Shown here piece after piece: positions 23,658 through 32,766 of a DNA stretch of 64,000 nucleotides. The stretch spans positions 372,001-436,000 of the forward strand of contig CAVWJX010000011.1 of assembly GCA_963755435.1 (NCBI GenBank), in the 5' to 3' direction. Under the pieces are notes generated by a model, which did not search any database, was not told where the DNA came from, and was given only the letters and a program-made list of their open reading frames with translations. Position 1 is the first letter of the stretch, and each line of letters starts with the position of its first letter. The translations under genes were made by a program, and so were the position numbers. This DNA is from AP-15 sp963755435 (GTDB taxonomy: Bacteria > Pseudomonadota > Alphaproteobacteria > ATCC43930 > CGMCC-115725).

Positions 23658-24899
23658 ATGAGTGCCGAGACATCTGCGATCGACGTGGTGGCCGGCGAGG
23701 CGGCCGGCGACCCGGCGAAGCGGCCGATGGTGGCATTGCTGCCGGCGCGGCACAAGCGGGCCGAAGCGGGTCACCCGTGGATTTACGCGAACGAGGTGCT
23801 GATGGACGAGGCGGCGCGCGCGCTGGCGCCGGGCTCGCTCGTCACCCTGCGCCGGGCCGACGCGCGGCCGCTCGGGGTGGCGATGTTCAATCCGCATTGC
23901 CTGCTCGCCGGTCGGCTCCTCGACCGCGATGCCGCGCGGCCGATCGACCGACGCTTTCTGCTGCGCCGGCTCGAGCGGGCGCTGCGGTTGCGCGAGCGTC
24001 TGTTTGATGAACCCTATTACCGGCTGGTCCACGCCGAGGCCGATGGCTTGCCGGGTCTGATCGTCGACCGCTACGGCGCGGTCGTGGTGGTGCAGTCGAA
24101 CGCTGCCGGCATCGCGCGCCTCGAGCCGCTGGTGCTCGATGCTTTGGCGGCGCTGTTGCGGCCGCGGGCGATCGTGCTGCGCAACGACAGCCCGGCGCGA
24201 GCCCAGGAGGGGCTGCAGCGCGAGGCGGGGGTGGCGCTGGGGGCGCTAGGCGAGCCGAGCCTGATCCACGAAAGCGGCTCGGTCTTTCCGGTCGATCCGC
24301 TCGCCGGACAGAAGACCGGCTGGTTTTTCGACCAGCGGCAAAACCGGCGGTTTGTCGCGGGGCTGGCGCGGGGGGCCCGCGTTCTTGATCTTTATTGCGG
24401 CAGCGGCGGGTTCGCGGTGCAAGCGGCGCGCCGCGGCGCGCGCGAAGTCATTGGCATCGACCGCTCCGAGCCGGCGCTGGCGGTGGCGGCCGAGGCGGCG
24501 AGGCTAAACCAGGTCGACGCTATCTGCCGCTTTCGCCGCGCCGAAATCCTGGGCGAAGCGGCCGGGCTTGCTGAGACGGGCGAGCGCTTCGACCTCGTCA
24601 TCGCCGACCCTCCCGCCTTTGCCAAATCGCGCAAGGAGGTGCCGGCGGCGCTGCGCGGCTACCGCAAGCTCGCACGGCTGGCGGCGTCATTGACCGCGCG
24701 CGAGGGCATCCTGTTTCTCGCCTCGTGCTCCTACCATATCGGCGCGGCAGATTTCGCCGAGGCGGTGCGGCGCGGCCTCGCCGACGCCGGCCGCAGCTTC
24801 CGCATCCTGCGCGATGCCGGAGCCGGGCCCGACCATCCGGTCCATCCGGCGCTGCCCGAGAGCGCCTATCTCAAGACGACGACGCTGGCGCTCGACTGA
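23658..24899 (+). CDS. rlmI: Class I rRNA cytosine methyltransferase, RlmI family
   Basis: 413 residues: an N-terminal PUA-like RNA-binding region (PARHKRAEAGHPWIYANEV), an EEHEE-type middle domain, and a Rossmann SAM domain (RVLDLYCGSGGFAVQAA, VIGIDRSEPAL, DLVIADPPAFAKSRK) with a catalytic-type cysteine in LASCSYH. The family member RlmI methylates C1962 of 23S rRNA at C5. The N-terminus is about 20 residues longer than usual, so a later start is possible. The 3' end overlaps the convergent histidine kinase by 29 bases. Confidence 0.88.
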   Translation: MSAETSAIDVVAGEAAGDPAKRPMVALLPARHKRAEAGHPWIYANEVLMDEAARALAPGSLVTLRRADARPLGVAMFNPHCLLAGRLLDRDAARPIDRRFLLRRLERALRLRERLFDEPYYRLVHAEADGLPGLIVDRYGAVVVVQSNAAGIARLEPLVLDALAALLRPRAIVLRNDSPARAQEGLQREAGVALGALGEPSLIHESGSVFPVDPLAGQKTGWFFDQRQNRRFVAGLARGARVLDLYCGSGGFAVQAARRGAREVIGIDRSEPALAVAAEAARLNQVDAICRFRRAEILGEAAGLAETGERFDLVIADPPAFAKSRKEVPAALRGYRKLARLAASLTAREGILFLASCSYHIGAADFAEAVRRGLADAGRSFRILRDAGAGPDHPVHPALPESAYLKTTTLALD

Positions 24900-26358
24900 G
24901 CGCCGCACGATGTTCGGCCGGGGCCGGCAGGATCAGGCGAAAGACCGTGCCGGCGCCGGTGCTGGCGACCAGCGCCAGGTCGCCGCCATGCGCGCGCATC
25001 AATTCGCGGGCGATCGCCAGGCCGAGCCCGCTGCCGCCGGGGCGGGCCGAGCCGAAAAACGGACGGAACAGATTTTCCCGCGCCTTGGGCGGCATGCCGG
25101 GGCCGTCATCGTCGACTTCGATCGCGACCGATCCGTTCTCGCGCGTTGCCACGAACCGCAATTGCCGCGCCCCGGCCTCGACCGCGTTGCGCGCGAGGTT
25201 CGATAACACTCGATAGAGCTGATCGCGATCGGCCTCGACCTCGAACTCGGCCGGGACCGCGCTTTCGATCGCCAGCTCGTGCTCGGAGACCGCGAGACCG
25301 GAGCCCACCTCGTCGATCAGCAAAGCGAGGCGAAACCGGCTGGCCGACAAGGGTGGGGCACCCTCGCGGGAAAAATCGAGGGTGCGGGTGCACAACGCCG
25401 CCGCCCGGTCGATCGCCTCGATCAGCCGGGGCAGGATGCGGCGCACCTCGGGGGCGGCGCTGGCGGTCAGCCCATCGGCGACGAGCCGCGCGGTCGCCAG
25501 GATATTGCGCAGATCGTGATTGATCTTGGTCACCGCGGTGCCGAGCGCGGCGAGCCGCGCGCGCTGGCCCAAGGCCCGGCGCACCGCCTCCTGCATGACC
25601 GCGAGCTCGCGCGCGGCGACGCCGATCTCGTCTCTGCGGCGGCTGGCCCGGATCATCCGCGAGGCGTCCTCGGGATCCAGGCGAAACTCGATCATGCTCG
25701 CGGTCAGCCGGCGCATCGGCCGCACCAGCAGCCAGTGCAGGCTCAGATAGACCAGGCTCGCAGCTAGCAGCGAGGTCACCACCGACAATTCCAGAACGCG
25801 GACGCCGAAGCCCCACATCTCGGCCCGCAGCGGCGCCTCGTCGAGCAGCGCCTCGACGGTCTCGCCGCTGCCGGTCGACGACGGGCCGAGCACCCGCAAT
25901 ATGCGGTTACTACTGCGAAACAGCGTGCCGAACGAGCCGCGGATGGCAGCGATGACGCTCGGGTGAGCCAGGTCGATGGTCAGGTCGGGGCGCGGCGGCA
26001 GCGGACGGTCGAGCATCCGCACCACCCCATCGGCGCGGTGCACGATCACGCCATGGGCGCCGACCTGGGCGAGCAGTTGGTCGGTGAGAGAGGGCTTGAT
26101 GCGCCCGGTCGGGCTCGCCTCGAGGGCCAGGGTCGCAATCTCGCCGGCGGCGATGCGGTTCTCGAAATACTTCATGCGAAAGCGCGCCACCGACGGCACG
26201 AAGATCAATACTTCGCCGACCATCACAAAGAAGACGGTCAACACCAAAAGACGAGCCGACAGGCTCCGCAGCAGCACGGGGGTAGTCCGTTTCAGCCAAA
26301 TCGCACCAGAACGCGCACGATGCGGCGGGTGCGCGGCGAAAACAATGCCGGCGTGCAA
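24871..26358 (-). CDS. Membrane sensor histidine kinase
   Basis: 495 residues from a provisional TTG start. There are transmembrane helices at about 30-55 and 187-210 with a periplasmic sensor between them, then a HAMP linker (RPMRRLTASMIEF). The phosphoacceptor is His281 in KINHDLRNIL. The HATPase domain has the N box (NLARNAVEAG), G1 (DDDGPGMP) and G2 (GGSGLGLAIAREL). No response regulator is adjacent. It follows a flippase-like gene by 40 bases on the same strand and may be co-transcribed with it. A GTG at 26280 is an alternative start. Confidence 0.88.
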   Translation of the reverse strand: MHAGIVFAAHPPHRARSGAIWLKRTTPVLLRSLSARLLVLTVFFVMVGEVLIFVPSVARFRMKYFENRIAAGEIATLALEASPTGRIKPSLTDQLLAQVGAHGVIVHRADGVVRMLDRPLPPRPDLTIDLAHPSVIAAIRGSFGTLFRSSNRILRVLGPSSTGSGETVEALLDEAPLRAEMWGFGVRVLELSVVTSLLAASLVYLSLHWLLVRPMRRLTASMIEFRLDPEDASRMIRASRRRDEIGVAARELAVMQEAVRRALGQRARLAALGTAVTKINHDLRNILATARLVADGLTASAAPEVRRILPRLIEAIDRAAALCTRTLDFSREGAPPLSASRFRLALLIDEVGSGLAVSEHELAIESAVPAEFEVEADRDQLYRVLSNLARNAVEAGARQLRFVATRENGSVAIEVDDDGPGMPPKARENLFRPFFGSARPGGSGLGLAIARELMRAHGGDLALVASTGAGTVFRLILPAPAEHRAALSRAPASSS

Positions 26359-26398
26359 AAACTGCCGGCGGCGGGCTTGCCGGCCTGAAAGGCCCCAG

Positions 26399-27412
26399 TC
26401 ATCGCGACCGGGGTTTCGTTTCGAGAGGCGCCGGCAAACCCGGCGGGGTGCCGACGGAACGGCGGTAGAGGCGGCCGCTTTCGACGAGTTGCCAGGCGCC
26501 GAGCGCGGGCAGTCCGAGCACCGCGTCGCGCGCCCGCTTCAACAAGGAGAGCGCCAACGCGGTCTCCGGCGTCAGGCCAAAGCTCGCGCCGAGCACGATG
26601 TAGGCGCCCTCCTGCACCCCGACCGCGTTTGGCACGGCAAAGGCGACGCTACGGATCGCGTAGAGCAGGCTTTCGATCAGCAGCACGGCGCCAAAGCCGA
26701 GAGCCGCACCCATGAAACGCAAGGCCAGCCAGATCTCGACCGCGCTGCCGATCCAGCAGGCAAGGTGGAGGGCGAGGCTGACCCACAGCCCGGCGGTGCG
26801 GGCGTAGATCTCGGCGATGGCCGCGTGCAGCGCCGCTGCCCCGACCGCCATCCGCTCGGCCAATCCCTGGCCGAGCGCGCCGGCGAAGCGATCGAGCAGC
26901 CCCAAGCCGCGACGCTGCGCCATCACGAACCCCGCGGCCAAACATCCGGCTACGCCAAGGCCGATTGCGGCCGGGGTTGCAACCCGCGCCCGCGGCTCGA
27001 CCGATAAGAGCCACGCCAGCGCCAGCGCGGTGTAGGCAATCTGCGCGAAAAATTCGAGGGTGACGTCGACAATCGTGCTGGCGACGGCGGCGGTCCCCGG
27101 AACCCCGGCAAGAGCGATCGCCCGCGCCCCCGACACATAACCGCCGACCTGAGAGAGCGGCAACACCTCCGACGCGGAATCGCGGACCAGCCGCGCCCAC
27201 ATTGCGGCCCACGGGCTCGTCCCCGGCAGCAGCACCCACCAGGCGATGCCCATCAATCCGATCAGCGCCAGCTGGATCGTACAGACCGCGGCAAAACCGG
27301 TCCAGCCAACCGCGAGCAGGGAGCGCACGACCGCGCTTGCCCCGAAATGGAGCACCAGGGCGGCAACGATCGCCAGTCCGATCGCCGCCGCCAGCAGCGA
27401 GAATGCCTTCAT
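26399..27412 (-). CDS. Flippase-like membrane protein (LPG-synthase transmembrane domain, HpnL-like)
   Basis: A 337-residue polytopic protein of the UPF0104/lysylphosphatidylglycerol synthase transmembrane family, with about eight hydrophobic helices. The segment VLPLSQVGGYVSGARAIALAG and the later VPNAVGVQEGAYIVLG are the family signatures. HpnL, a member linked to hopanoid genes, is similar in length, but no other hopanoid gene is in the window, so that role is not assigned. The ATG lies six bases after the ferritin-like gene stop, so they form an operon. Confidence 0.82.
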   Translation of the reverse strand: MKAFSLLAAAIGLAIVAALVLHFGASAVVRSLLAVGWTGFAAVCTIQLALIGLMGIAWWVLLPGTSPWAAMWARLVRDSASEVLPLSQVGGYVSGARAIALAGVPGTAAVASTIVDVTLEFFAQIAYTALALAWLLSVEPRARVATPAAIGLGVAGCLAAGFVMAQRRGLGLLDRFAGALGQGLAERMAVGAAALHAAIAEIYARTAGLWVSLALHLACWIGSAVEIWLALRFMGAALGFGAVLLIESLLYAIRSVAFAVPNAVGVQEGAYIVLGASFGLTPETALALSLLKRARDAVLGLPALGAWQLVESGRLYRRSVGTPPGLPAPLETKPRSR

Positions 27413-27418
27413 GCGCGT

Positions 27419-28261
27419 TTAACGCGAACCGCGGCGGCGGCCTCCCAGCCGCAAGCCGGCCAGCGCCAGCGCCGCGAACCGCGGCAGAAACCGCGGCTGC
27501 AACAGGGCGGGATCGAAAGCCGCCATCCGCCGACCATGCTCGGCGCAGCATTCCTCGACCAGCCCGCGCACCGAAAAACCATCGAGGAAGACGCTGGCCT
27601 CGGTCGCCGAGAAATCCTTGCCGCCGTTCGCCGCCTGGCCGCGCCGTACGGTCCCGAGAAGGCGCCCGATCGCGCGGCAGTAATACCCGGCCGCGACCGC
27701 CGAGCGCAGCCACGGTGCGCCCCGTCCGCGGCGCGCCTGCTCCCATCCCATCCAATTGACGAAAAAGACGATGTGACGATTCTCCTCGTGCATCAACGTC
27801 TCGAAAATGGCGAACATCGGCTCCGGCAGAAAACCCGCTCGCCGCGCGATCTGAAAGACGCCGAAGCCGAGAAAGGCGTCGAGGCATTCGCCATACCCGA
27901 AATCGGCAAAAGCCCGGTAGAGGTCCGGCCCCACCGTGTCGAGCGGCCGTTCCTCGACAGCGATGCCATAGCGGCGGACCATCAACCGCAGCAGGTCGGC
28001 GTGGCGCGCCTCCTCGAAGCCCTGCAGCATGACCGCTTCACGCACCAGCGGATCGTCGACCGTCGCCGCATACGCATCGACGATGGCCCCGGCGCGCCGC
28101 TCGGTATAGAGCACTTCGGGCCAGAACGGGATCGCACGCAAGCGGGCCAGCGCCGCCGTATCGAGATCGGGCCAGGAAAGCGCTTCGGGCCGGTAGGTGT
28201 TATGGCTCGCGATGAACTGGCTGCAGAACCGCTCTTTATGTTCGTCTGAGCCGATCTTCAT
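27419..28261 (-). CDS. Ferritin-like diiron protein, paralogue 2
   Basis: 280 residues from ATG 28261, overlapping the stop of its paralogue by four bases. Two helices carry the ExxH pattern of ferritin-like diiron carboxylate proteins: QGFEEARHADLL and HEENRHIVFFVNW. The rest is helical. It is paralogous to the next gene upstream (shared SHNTYRP/THNPYRP, FFVNW and a C-terminal DPALLQPRFLPR pattern), pointing to tandem duplication. The substrate or partner is unknown; it could be an oxygenase, an oxidase or an iron-handling protein. The downstream membrane flippase suggests lipid modification, which is inference only. Confidence 0.75.
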   Translation of the reverse strand: MKIGSDEHKERFCSQFIASHNTYRPEALSWPDLDTAALARLRAIPFWPEVLYTERRAGAIVDAYAATVDDPLVREAVMLQGFEEARHADLLRLMVRRYGIAVEERPLDTVGPDLYRAFADFGYGECLDAFLGFGVFQIARRAGFLPEPMFAIFETLMHEENRHIVFFVNWMGWEQARRGRGAPWLRSAVAAGYYCRAIGRLLGTVRRGQAANGGKDFSATEASVFLDGFSVRGLVEECCAEHGRRMAAFDPALLQPRFLPRFAALALAGLRLGGRRRGSR

Positions 28262-29220
28262 GATGCGGACGCAGGGTTCCCGCGCCATCGCGTGAGGCGC
28301 TGGGCAAGACGCATCAGGCGACGCGCGTAGCGCATCAGGCGCGGCACAACCTTAGGCCGCAACAGGCGTGGATCATAACCGGCGAGCCGTCGATCGTTTT
28401 CGGCCAAGCAGATGTCGATCAGCCCGGCCGCGGAGAGATCGACGGCACCGAGCGATTTGCTTCCGGTCATGGTAAAATTATTGTCTTGCGGCGTATGCGG
28501 GGCGCCCGCGGCCTCGCTGCCGGCGACCCCACGGGCAATGCCGATCCGTTCCCAAACCAGAAACGCCCAGACGGCGAAGGTCTTGACCGCGAACGAGGGG
28601 CGGCGCCACCACGGCAGGCGGCGGCGATGCCAAGCCACCCAATTGACAAAGAATAGAATATGGCGGCCTTCCTCCTGCATCACCGGCTCGAACGTCTCGA
28701 CCAGTGCCGCCGGAAAGAAGCCCGAGCGCTTGGCTAGCGCGAACAAGCCAAAGGCAAAGAAGCTGTCGATGCACTCGCTGAAGCCGGTCACCATGAACGC
28801 CCATTCGGGATCGCGCGGGCGCAAATAGAGGGGTTCGGCGGCGAGGCGGATCCCGTACGCCTCGACCATATTGGCGAGCACTTGCTTATGCCGACCTTCC
28901 TCAAAGCCGTCGAGCACGATCGCCCGGCGCAGCAGCGGGTCAGCGACCGTCTCGGCATAGCTCAGCACGCGCAGGCGGGCTTTGCCTTCGGTCTGCACCG
29001 CGATGTCCCAGATCGGCAGGCCGACGAGCCGGTCGCGCGCCTCGCCATCAAGCGCGGGCCAATCGATGATCGAGGGGCGATAGGGGTTATGGGTGTCGAG
29101 CAGCATCCGGCAAAACGCTTGCTTGTGCGCTTCGCTGCCGGGAACGATCGGACCAGGTTCGGCCGCAGCCCAAATCCGGGCGGCACGATCGGCCGCCTCA
29201 ACCGTGGCGTCAGTCATCAT
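28258..29220 (-). CDS. Ferritin-like diiron protein, paralogue 1
   Basis: About 320 residues from ATG 29220 (a second ATG follows at once; a longer frame to 29277 is less likely). It shares with its downstream paralogue the two ExxH helices, here DGFEEGRHKQVL and QEEGRHILFFVNW, and the C-terminal DPRLLRPKVVPRLMR. GGGGAG lies 14 bases before the start. It heads a compact operon: two ferritin-like genes, a flippase-like membrane protein and possibly the histidine kinase. It faces away from the rpmH promoter. Confidence 0.75.
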   Translation of the reverse strand: MMTDATVEAADRAARIWAAAEPGPIVPGSEAHKQAFCRMLLDTHNPYRPSIIDWPALDGEARDRLVGLPIWDIAVQTEGKARLRVLSYAETVADPLLRRAIVLDGFEEGRHKQVLANMVEAYGIRLAAEPLYLRPRDPEWAFMVTGFSECIDSFFAFGLFALAKRSGFFPAALVETFEPVMQEEGRHILFFVNWVAWHRRRLPWWRRPSFAVKTFAVWAFLVWERIGIARGVAGSEAAGAPHTPQDNNFTMTGSKSLGAVDLSAAGLIDICLAENDRRLAGYDPRLLRPKVVPRLMRYARRLMRLAQRLTRWRGNPASAS

Positions 29221-29344
29221 CGTCGCCAACTTTTCTCCCCATTCCTCCCCGACATGGCATTTTCGCCGGCTACGCACAAGCGAACGATCGGGGGGACCGC
29301 GTCATTCCACCTCGAACCGGAGCCCGCGCGAATCGGAGCGGGCG

Positions 29345-29373
29345 TTGACTTGACGGACCGCCTCTCCTATACA
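29345..29373 (+). promoter_or_regulatory. Sigma70-type promoter for rpmH-rnpA
   Basis: TTGACT (29345-29350) and TATACA (29368-29373) with a 17-base spacer, 43 bases upstream of the rpmH GTG. Very good fit and correctly placed for the ribosomal-protein operon. Confidence 0.75.
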
Positions 29374-29416
29374 GCCGCCTCCGCTCGAGAGAGATCCCGC
29401 AAACGGAGCCGGTGCC

Positions 29417-29551
29417 GTGAAGCGCACTTACCAGCCCAGCAAACTCGTTCGCAAGCGCCGCCATGGCTTTCGGGCGCGGATGGCGACAGCCGCCGGCCGT
29501 CGGGTGATTGCGGCGCGGCGCGCCAAAGGCCGCAAGCGGCTGTCCGCCTGA
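29417..29551 (+). CDS. rpmH: 50S ribosomal protein L34
   Basis: 44 residues, the standard length: MKRTYQPSKLVRKRRHGFRA, followed by the arginine-rich tail RRVIAARRAKGRKRLSA. It starts with GTG 29417. It is the first gene of the conserved rpmH-rnpA-yidD-yidC-yihA block, which lies near the replication origin in many bacteria. Confidence 0.98.
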   Translation: MKRTYQPSKLVRKRRHGFRARMATAAGRRVIAARRAKGRKRLSA

Positions 29552-29594
29552 GGCGGCGATCGTCTGCCGCTCGAGCCCGCCGAGTGGGAATTCC

Positions 29595-29981
29595 GTGGGC
29601 GGCAGGCTTGCAACGCTCCGGGTCCGGGCCGACTTCCTTCGCGTTGCGGCAACCCGCCGCAAGGCGGTGACACCGGGCCTGATATTGCAGGTAGCGCCTC
29701 AGCCGGGTTCGGCGGCCGATGCCGCGCCGCGGGTCGGGTTCACCGCCAGCCGCAAGGTCGGCAACGCGGTGATCCGCAATCGGGCAAAGCGGCGGCTGCG
29801 AGAGGTCGCTGCTGAAATCTTGCCGGTGCGCGGCAGCCCGGGGACGGATTATGTGCTGATCGCCCGCTCGGGCACGTCCGAACGGCCCTATCCGGCGCTC
29901 CTCGACGATCTTGCCGGCGCGTTGCGCAGGATCGAGCGGAGCCGGGCCGGGCGCCGGCCGCGCTCCGCGGAGGAGGGTTGA
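29595..29981 (+). CDS. rnpA: Ribonuclease P protein component
   Basis: 128 residues from GTG 29595. Binds the RNase P RNA and helps remove the 5' leader from tRNA precursors. The basic core ASRKVGNAVIRNRAKRRLRE contains the family RNR motif. A start further upstream is open but has no family features. It lies 43 bases after rpmH and ends two bases before the yidD start. Confidence 0.94.
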   Translation: MGGRLATLRVRADFLRVAATRRKAVTPGLILQVAPQPGSAADAAPRVGFTASRKVGNAVIRNRAKRRLREVAAEILPVRGSPGTDYVLIARSGTSERPYPALLDDLAGALRRIERSRAGRRPRSAEEG

Positions 29982-29982
29982 G

Positions 29983-30270
29983 ATGGTTTGGGAGCGCCGC
30001 ACCGGCATGGTCAGCGCCAGCATGCGGGCGGCAGTGCGGATCTATCAGTTGCTGGTGTCGCCGCTGCTGCGGCCGTCCTGCCGCTTTCTGCCGACCTGTT
30101 CGGACTATGCGATCGAAGCGCTCGCGCAGCACGGCTCGGTGCGCGGCAGCGGTTTGGCGCTGCGCCGGCTCGCCCGCTGTCATCCTTGGGGCGGCAGCGG
30201 CTACGACCCGGTGCCGCGCCCGCCGGGCGGCAAACCGGGCGATCGCCGGCACGCCCGCGCCAACCGCTGA
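29983..30270 (+). CDS. yidD: Membrane protein insertion efficiency factor
   Basis: 95 residues, with the family core YQLLVSPLLRPSCRFLPTCS and the following DYAIEALAQHG, plus CHPWGGSGYDPVP. The cysteines are conserved. It is a peripheral inner-membrane protein that helps YidC-dependent insertion. GGAGGAGGG precedes the ATG closely, and the start is one base past the rnpA stop. Confidence 0.95.
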   Translation: MVWERRTGMVSASMRAAVRIYQLLVSPLLRPSCRFLPTCSDYAIEALAQHGSVRGSGLALRRLARCHPWGGSGYDPVPRPPGGKPGDRRHARANR

Positions 30271-30291
30271 GCGGCACTGGCCCAAATCAAC

Positions 30292-32028
30292 ATGGAACAG
30301 CGCAACCTCTTGATTGCGATCGTGCTCTCGGTCGGGATTCTGATCGGCTTTCAGTTCGTATTCGAGCGGCTGCACCCACCGGCGCCGAATGTTGGAACCA
30401 CGTCGACAGCGCCGGCCGCCCAACCCGGCGCCGCCGGCACGACGGCAGGCGCCCCTGGCACGACGGCAGGCGCCCCCGGCGCGGCGGCCCCGGGTGCGGT
30501 TGCAGCACAAGCCGCTCAATCGCGGGCGGCGGCGATCGCCGGGCAGCCGCGGGTCAAGATCGACACGCCGCGCTTGCACGGCTCGATCGATCTGGTGGGC
30601 GCCCGCTTTGACGATCTGACCCTGGCCACTTACCACGAGACAGTCAATCCGAAGAGCCCGGAAGTGGTACTGCTCTCTCCGTCCGGAACCGCCAACCCTT
30701 ATCTCGCCGAATTGGGCTGGGTGGCCGCCGATCCGGGGACGGTGCCAGTGCCGGGGCCGCAGACCCTATGGAAAGCCGAGGGCGGTGCCCTGACCCCGTC
30801 CCACCCGGTAACCTTGACCTGGGACAATGGCCACGGGCTGATCTTTACCCGAACGATTTCGATCGATCCTTATTACATGTTCACGGTCAAGGATGCAGTC
30901 CGCAATACCGGCAGCGCCCCGGTCGAACTGTTGCCCTACGGGCTCGTCAGCCGCACCGGCACGCCGCAAGTCGCCGGTTATTACATCCTGTTCGAAGGGC
31001 TGATCGGCTATCTCGACGGCTCGCTGCAGGAGGTTAAATACACATCGTTGAGCCCGGGTCAGCCCGACGAATATTCCTCGACCGGCGGCTGGCTCGGCTT
31101 TACCGACAAATATTGGCTGACCTCGCTGATCCCCGCGCAAACCGAGCCGATCAAAGCTCGTTTCACCCATAATTTGGAGAACGGGGTCAACCATTACCAG
31201 ACCGATTTCCTGGGACCCAAGATCACCGTCGCCCCCGATGCCACGAGCGCCACATCGACCCGCTTTTTTGCCGGGGCCAAGGAAGTCGACTTGCTCAATT
31301 CGTATGCCGATGCGGGTATTCCGCGCTTTGACCGCGCCATCGATTTCGGCTGGTTCTATTTTTTGACCAAGCCGATCTTCCTGACGTTGCAGTTCTTCGA
31401 CCACCTGCTCGGCAATTTCGGCTTGGCGATTCTGCTCTTTACCCTTTGCGTCAAGCTGCTGTTCTTTCCGCTTGCCAACAAATCCTATGCGGCGATGAGC
31501 AAGATGAAGCTCTTGCAGCCCGAGATCAAGAAATTGCGCGAGCGTTTTCCCGACGACAAGGCGCGCCAGCAGCAGGAGATGATGGCGCTCTACAAGCGGG
31601 TCGGAGCCAACCCGCTCGCCGGCTGCCTGCCGATCGTGATCCAGATCCCGGTGTTCTTTTCGCTTTACAAGGTGCTGTTCGTCACCATCGAGATGCGGCA
31701 TGCGCCGTTTTTTGGCTGGATCCATGATCTGTCGGCGCCCGACCCGACCTCGTTCGCCAATCTGTTCGGGCTGCTGCCGTTCACCCCGCCCTCGATCCTG
31801 ATGATCGGCGCCTGGCCGATCATCATGGGGCTGACGATGTTCCTGCAGCAAAAACTGAACCCGCAGCCGGTCGACCCGGTGCAGGCGCGCATGTTCATGA
31901 TCCTGCCGGTCGTATTCACCTACATGCTGTCGCATTTCCCGGCCGGGCTAGTGATCTACTGGGCATGGAACAACACGCTCAGCGTCGCCCAGCAATGGGT
32001 GATCATGCACCGCGCTGGGGCGGCCTGA
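30292..32028 (+). CDS. yidC: Membrane protein insertase
   Basis: 578 residues. The N-terminal helix NLLIAIVLSVGILIGFQFVF is followed by an alanine/proline/glycine-rich linker with two copies of a 21-bp repeat (TTAGAPG), the periplasmic beta domain (about 85-350), and the conserved five-helix insertase core (LGNFGLAILLFTLCVKLLFF, NPLAGCLPIVIQIPVFFSLY, YWAWNNTLSVAQQW). It works alone or with Sec to insert inner-membrane proteins. Normal length for a Gram-negative YidC. Confidence 0.97.
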   Translation: MEQRNLLIAIVLSVGILIGFQFVFERLHPPAPNVGTTSTAPAAQPGAAGTTAGAPGTTAGAPGAAAPGAVAAQAAQSRAAAIAGQPRVKIDTPRLHGSIDLVGARFDDLTLATYHETVNPKSPEVVLLSPSGTANPYLAELGWVAADPGTVPVPGPQTLWKAEGGALTPSHPVTLTWDNGHGLIFTRTISIDPYYMFTVKDAVRNTGSAPVELLPYGLVSRTGTPQVAGYYILFEGLIGYLDGSLQEVKYTSLSPGQPDEYSSTGGWLGFTDKYWLTSLIPAQTEPIKARFTHNLENGVNHYQTDFLGPKITVAPDATSATSTRFFAGAKEVDLLNSYADAGIPRFDRAIDFGWFYFLTKPIFLTLQFFDHLLGNFGLAILLFTLCVKLLFFPLANKSYAAMSKMKLLQPEIKKLRERFPDDKARQQQEMMALYKRVGANPLAGCLPIVIQIPVFFSLYKVLFVTIEMRHAPFFGWIHDLSAPDPTSFANLFGLLPFTPPSILMIGAWPIIMGLTMFLQQKLNPQPVDPVQARMFMILPVVFTYMLSHFPAGLVIYWAWNNTLSVAQQWVIMHRAGAA

Positions 32029-32042
32029 GCGGCCTGCCGGCG

Positions 32043-32753
32043 ATGACCGGAGTAGCCGCAGAAGATGTGTTTCCGGCGCAGGAGGCCGATCCTGGCCTGG
32101 TCGAAGCCGGCCGCCGCCTGTTCGCGCACGAAGCACGATTTGTCGCCGGCGCCGGCGAGCCGGCGGCGCTGCCGCCCGAGACCCTGCCCGAGATCGCCTT
32201 TGCCGGGCGCTCGAACGTTGGCAAGTCGAGCCTGGTCAATGTCCTGACCGGGCGCCGCGTGCTGGCCCGCATCTCCAACACCCCCGGCCGTACCCGCCAG
32301 ATCAATTTCTTCGATCTCGGCGGCGCGCTGATGCTGGTCGATCTGCCCGGCTATGGCTATGCCGAGGCCTCGAAAGTCGCGGTCAAGCGCTGGACCGGGC
32401 TGGTGCGCCGCTATCTGCAAACCCGCGCCGCATTGCGCCGGGTATGCTTGTTGATCGACGCCCGCCACGGTATCAAGGAGATCGACCGCCCGCTGATGGA
32501 CATGCTCGACCGGGCCGGCATCTCCTATCAGATCGTGCTGACCAAGATCGACAAGCTCGGCCCGACCGCGCTCGGCGAGACGGTCCAGCGGGTCGCGACT
32601 GAAATCGCCTCGCATACCGCAGCGCACCCCGAGATCCACCTGACCAGCGCCGAGGAGCGCCGCGGCATCGCCGCATTGCGGGCAGCCCTCGCCGGTGTTG
32701 CGGCGATCCGATCGGACGATGCCGCCGCCGCGGCATCCGAGCAGAAACGATAG
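32043..32753 (+). CDS. yihA: Ribosome biogenesis GTP-binding protein YihA/EngB
   Basis: 236 residues from ATG 32043, a few bases after yidC. G motifs: G1 GRSNVGKS, switch region NTPGRTRQINFF, G3 DLPGYGYA, G4 TKIDKL. The GTPase is needed for 50S subunit assembly. The extra N-terminal segment of about 50 residues is common in alphaproteobacterial forms. It ends just before argB, with which it may be co-transcribed. Confidence 0.95.
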   Translation: MTGVAAEDVFPAQEADPGLVEAGRRLFAHEARFVAGAGEPAALPPETLPEIAFAGRSNVGKSSLVNVLTGRRVLARISNTPGRTRQINFFDLGGALMLVDLPGYGYAEASKVAVKRWTGLVRRYLQTRAALRRVCLLIDARHGIKEIDRPLMDMLDRAGISYQIVLTKIDKLGPTALGETVQRVATEIASHTAAHPEIHLTSAEERRGIAALRAALAGVAAIRSDDAAAAASEQKR

Positions 32754-32766
32754 ACTGGCCAATGCG

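Noticed and set aside
30766..31935. 389-codon minus-strand open frame
   Set aside because: Antisense shadow of yidC in GC-rich codons.
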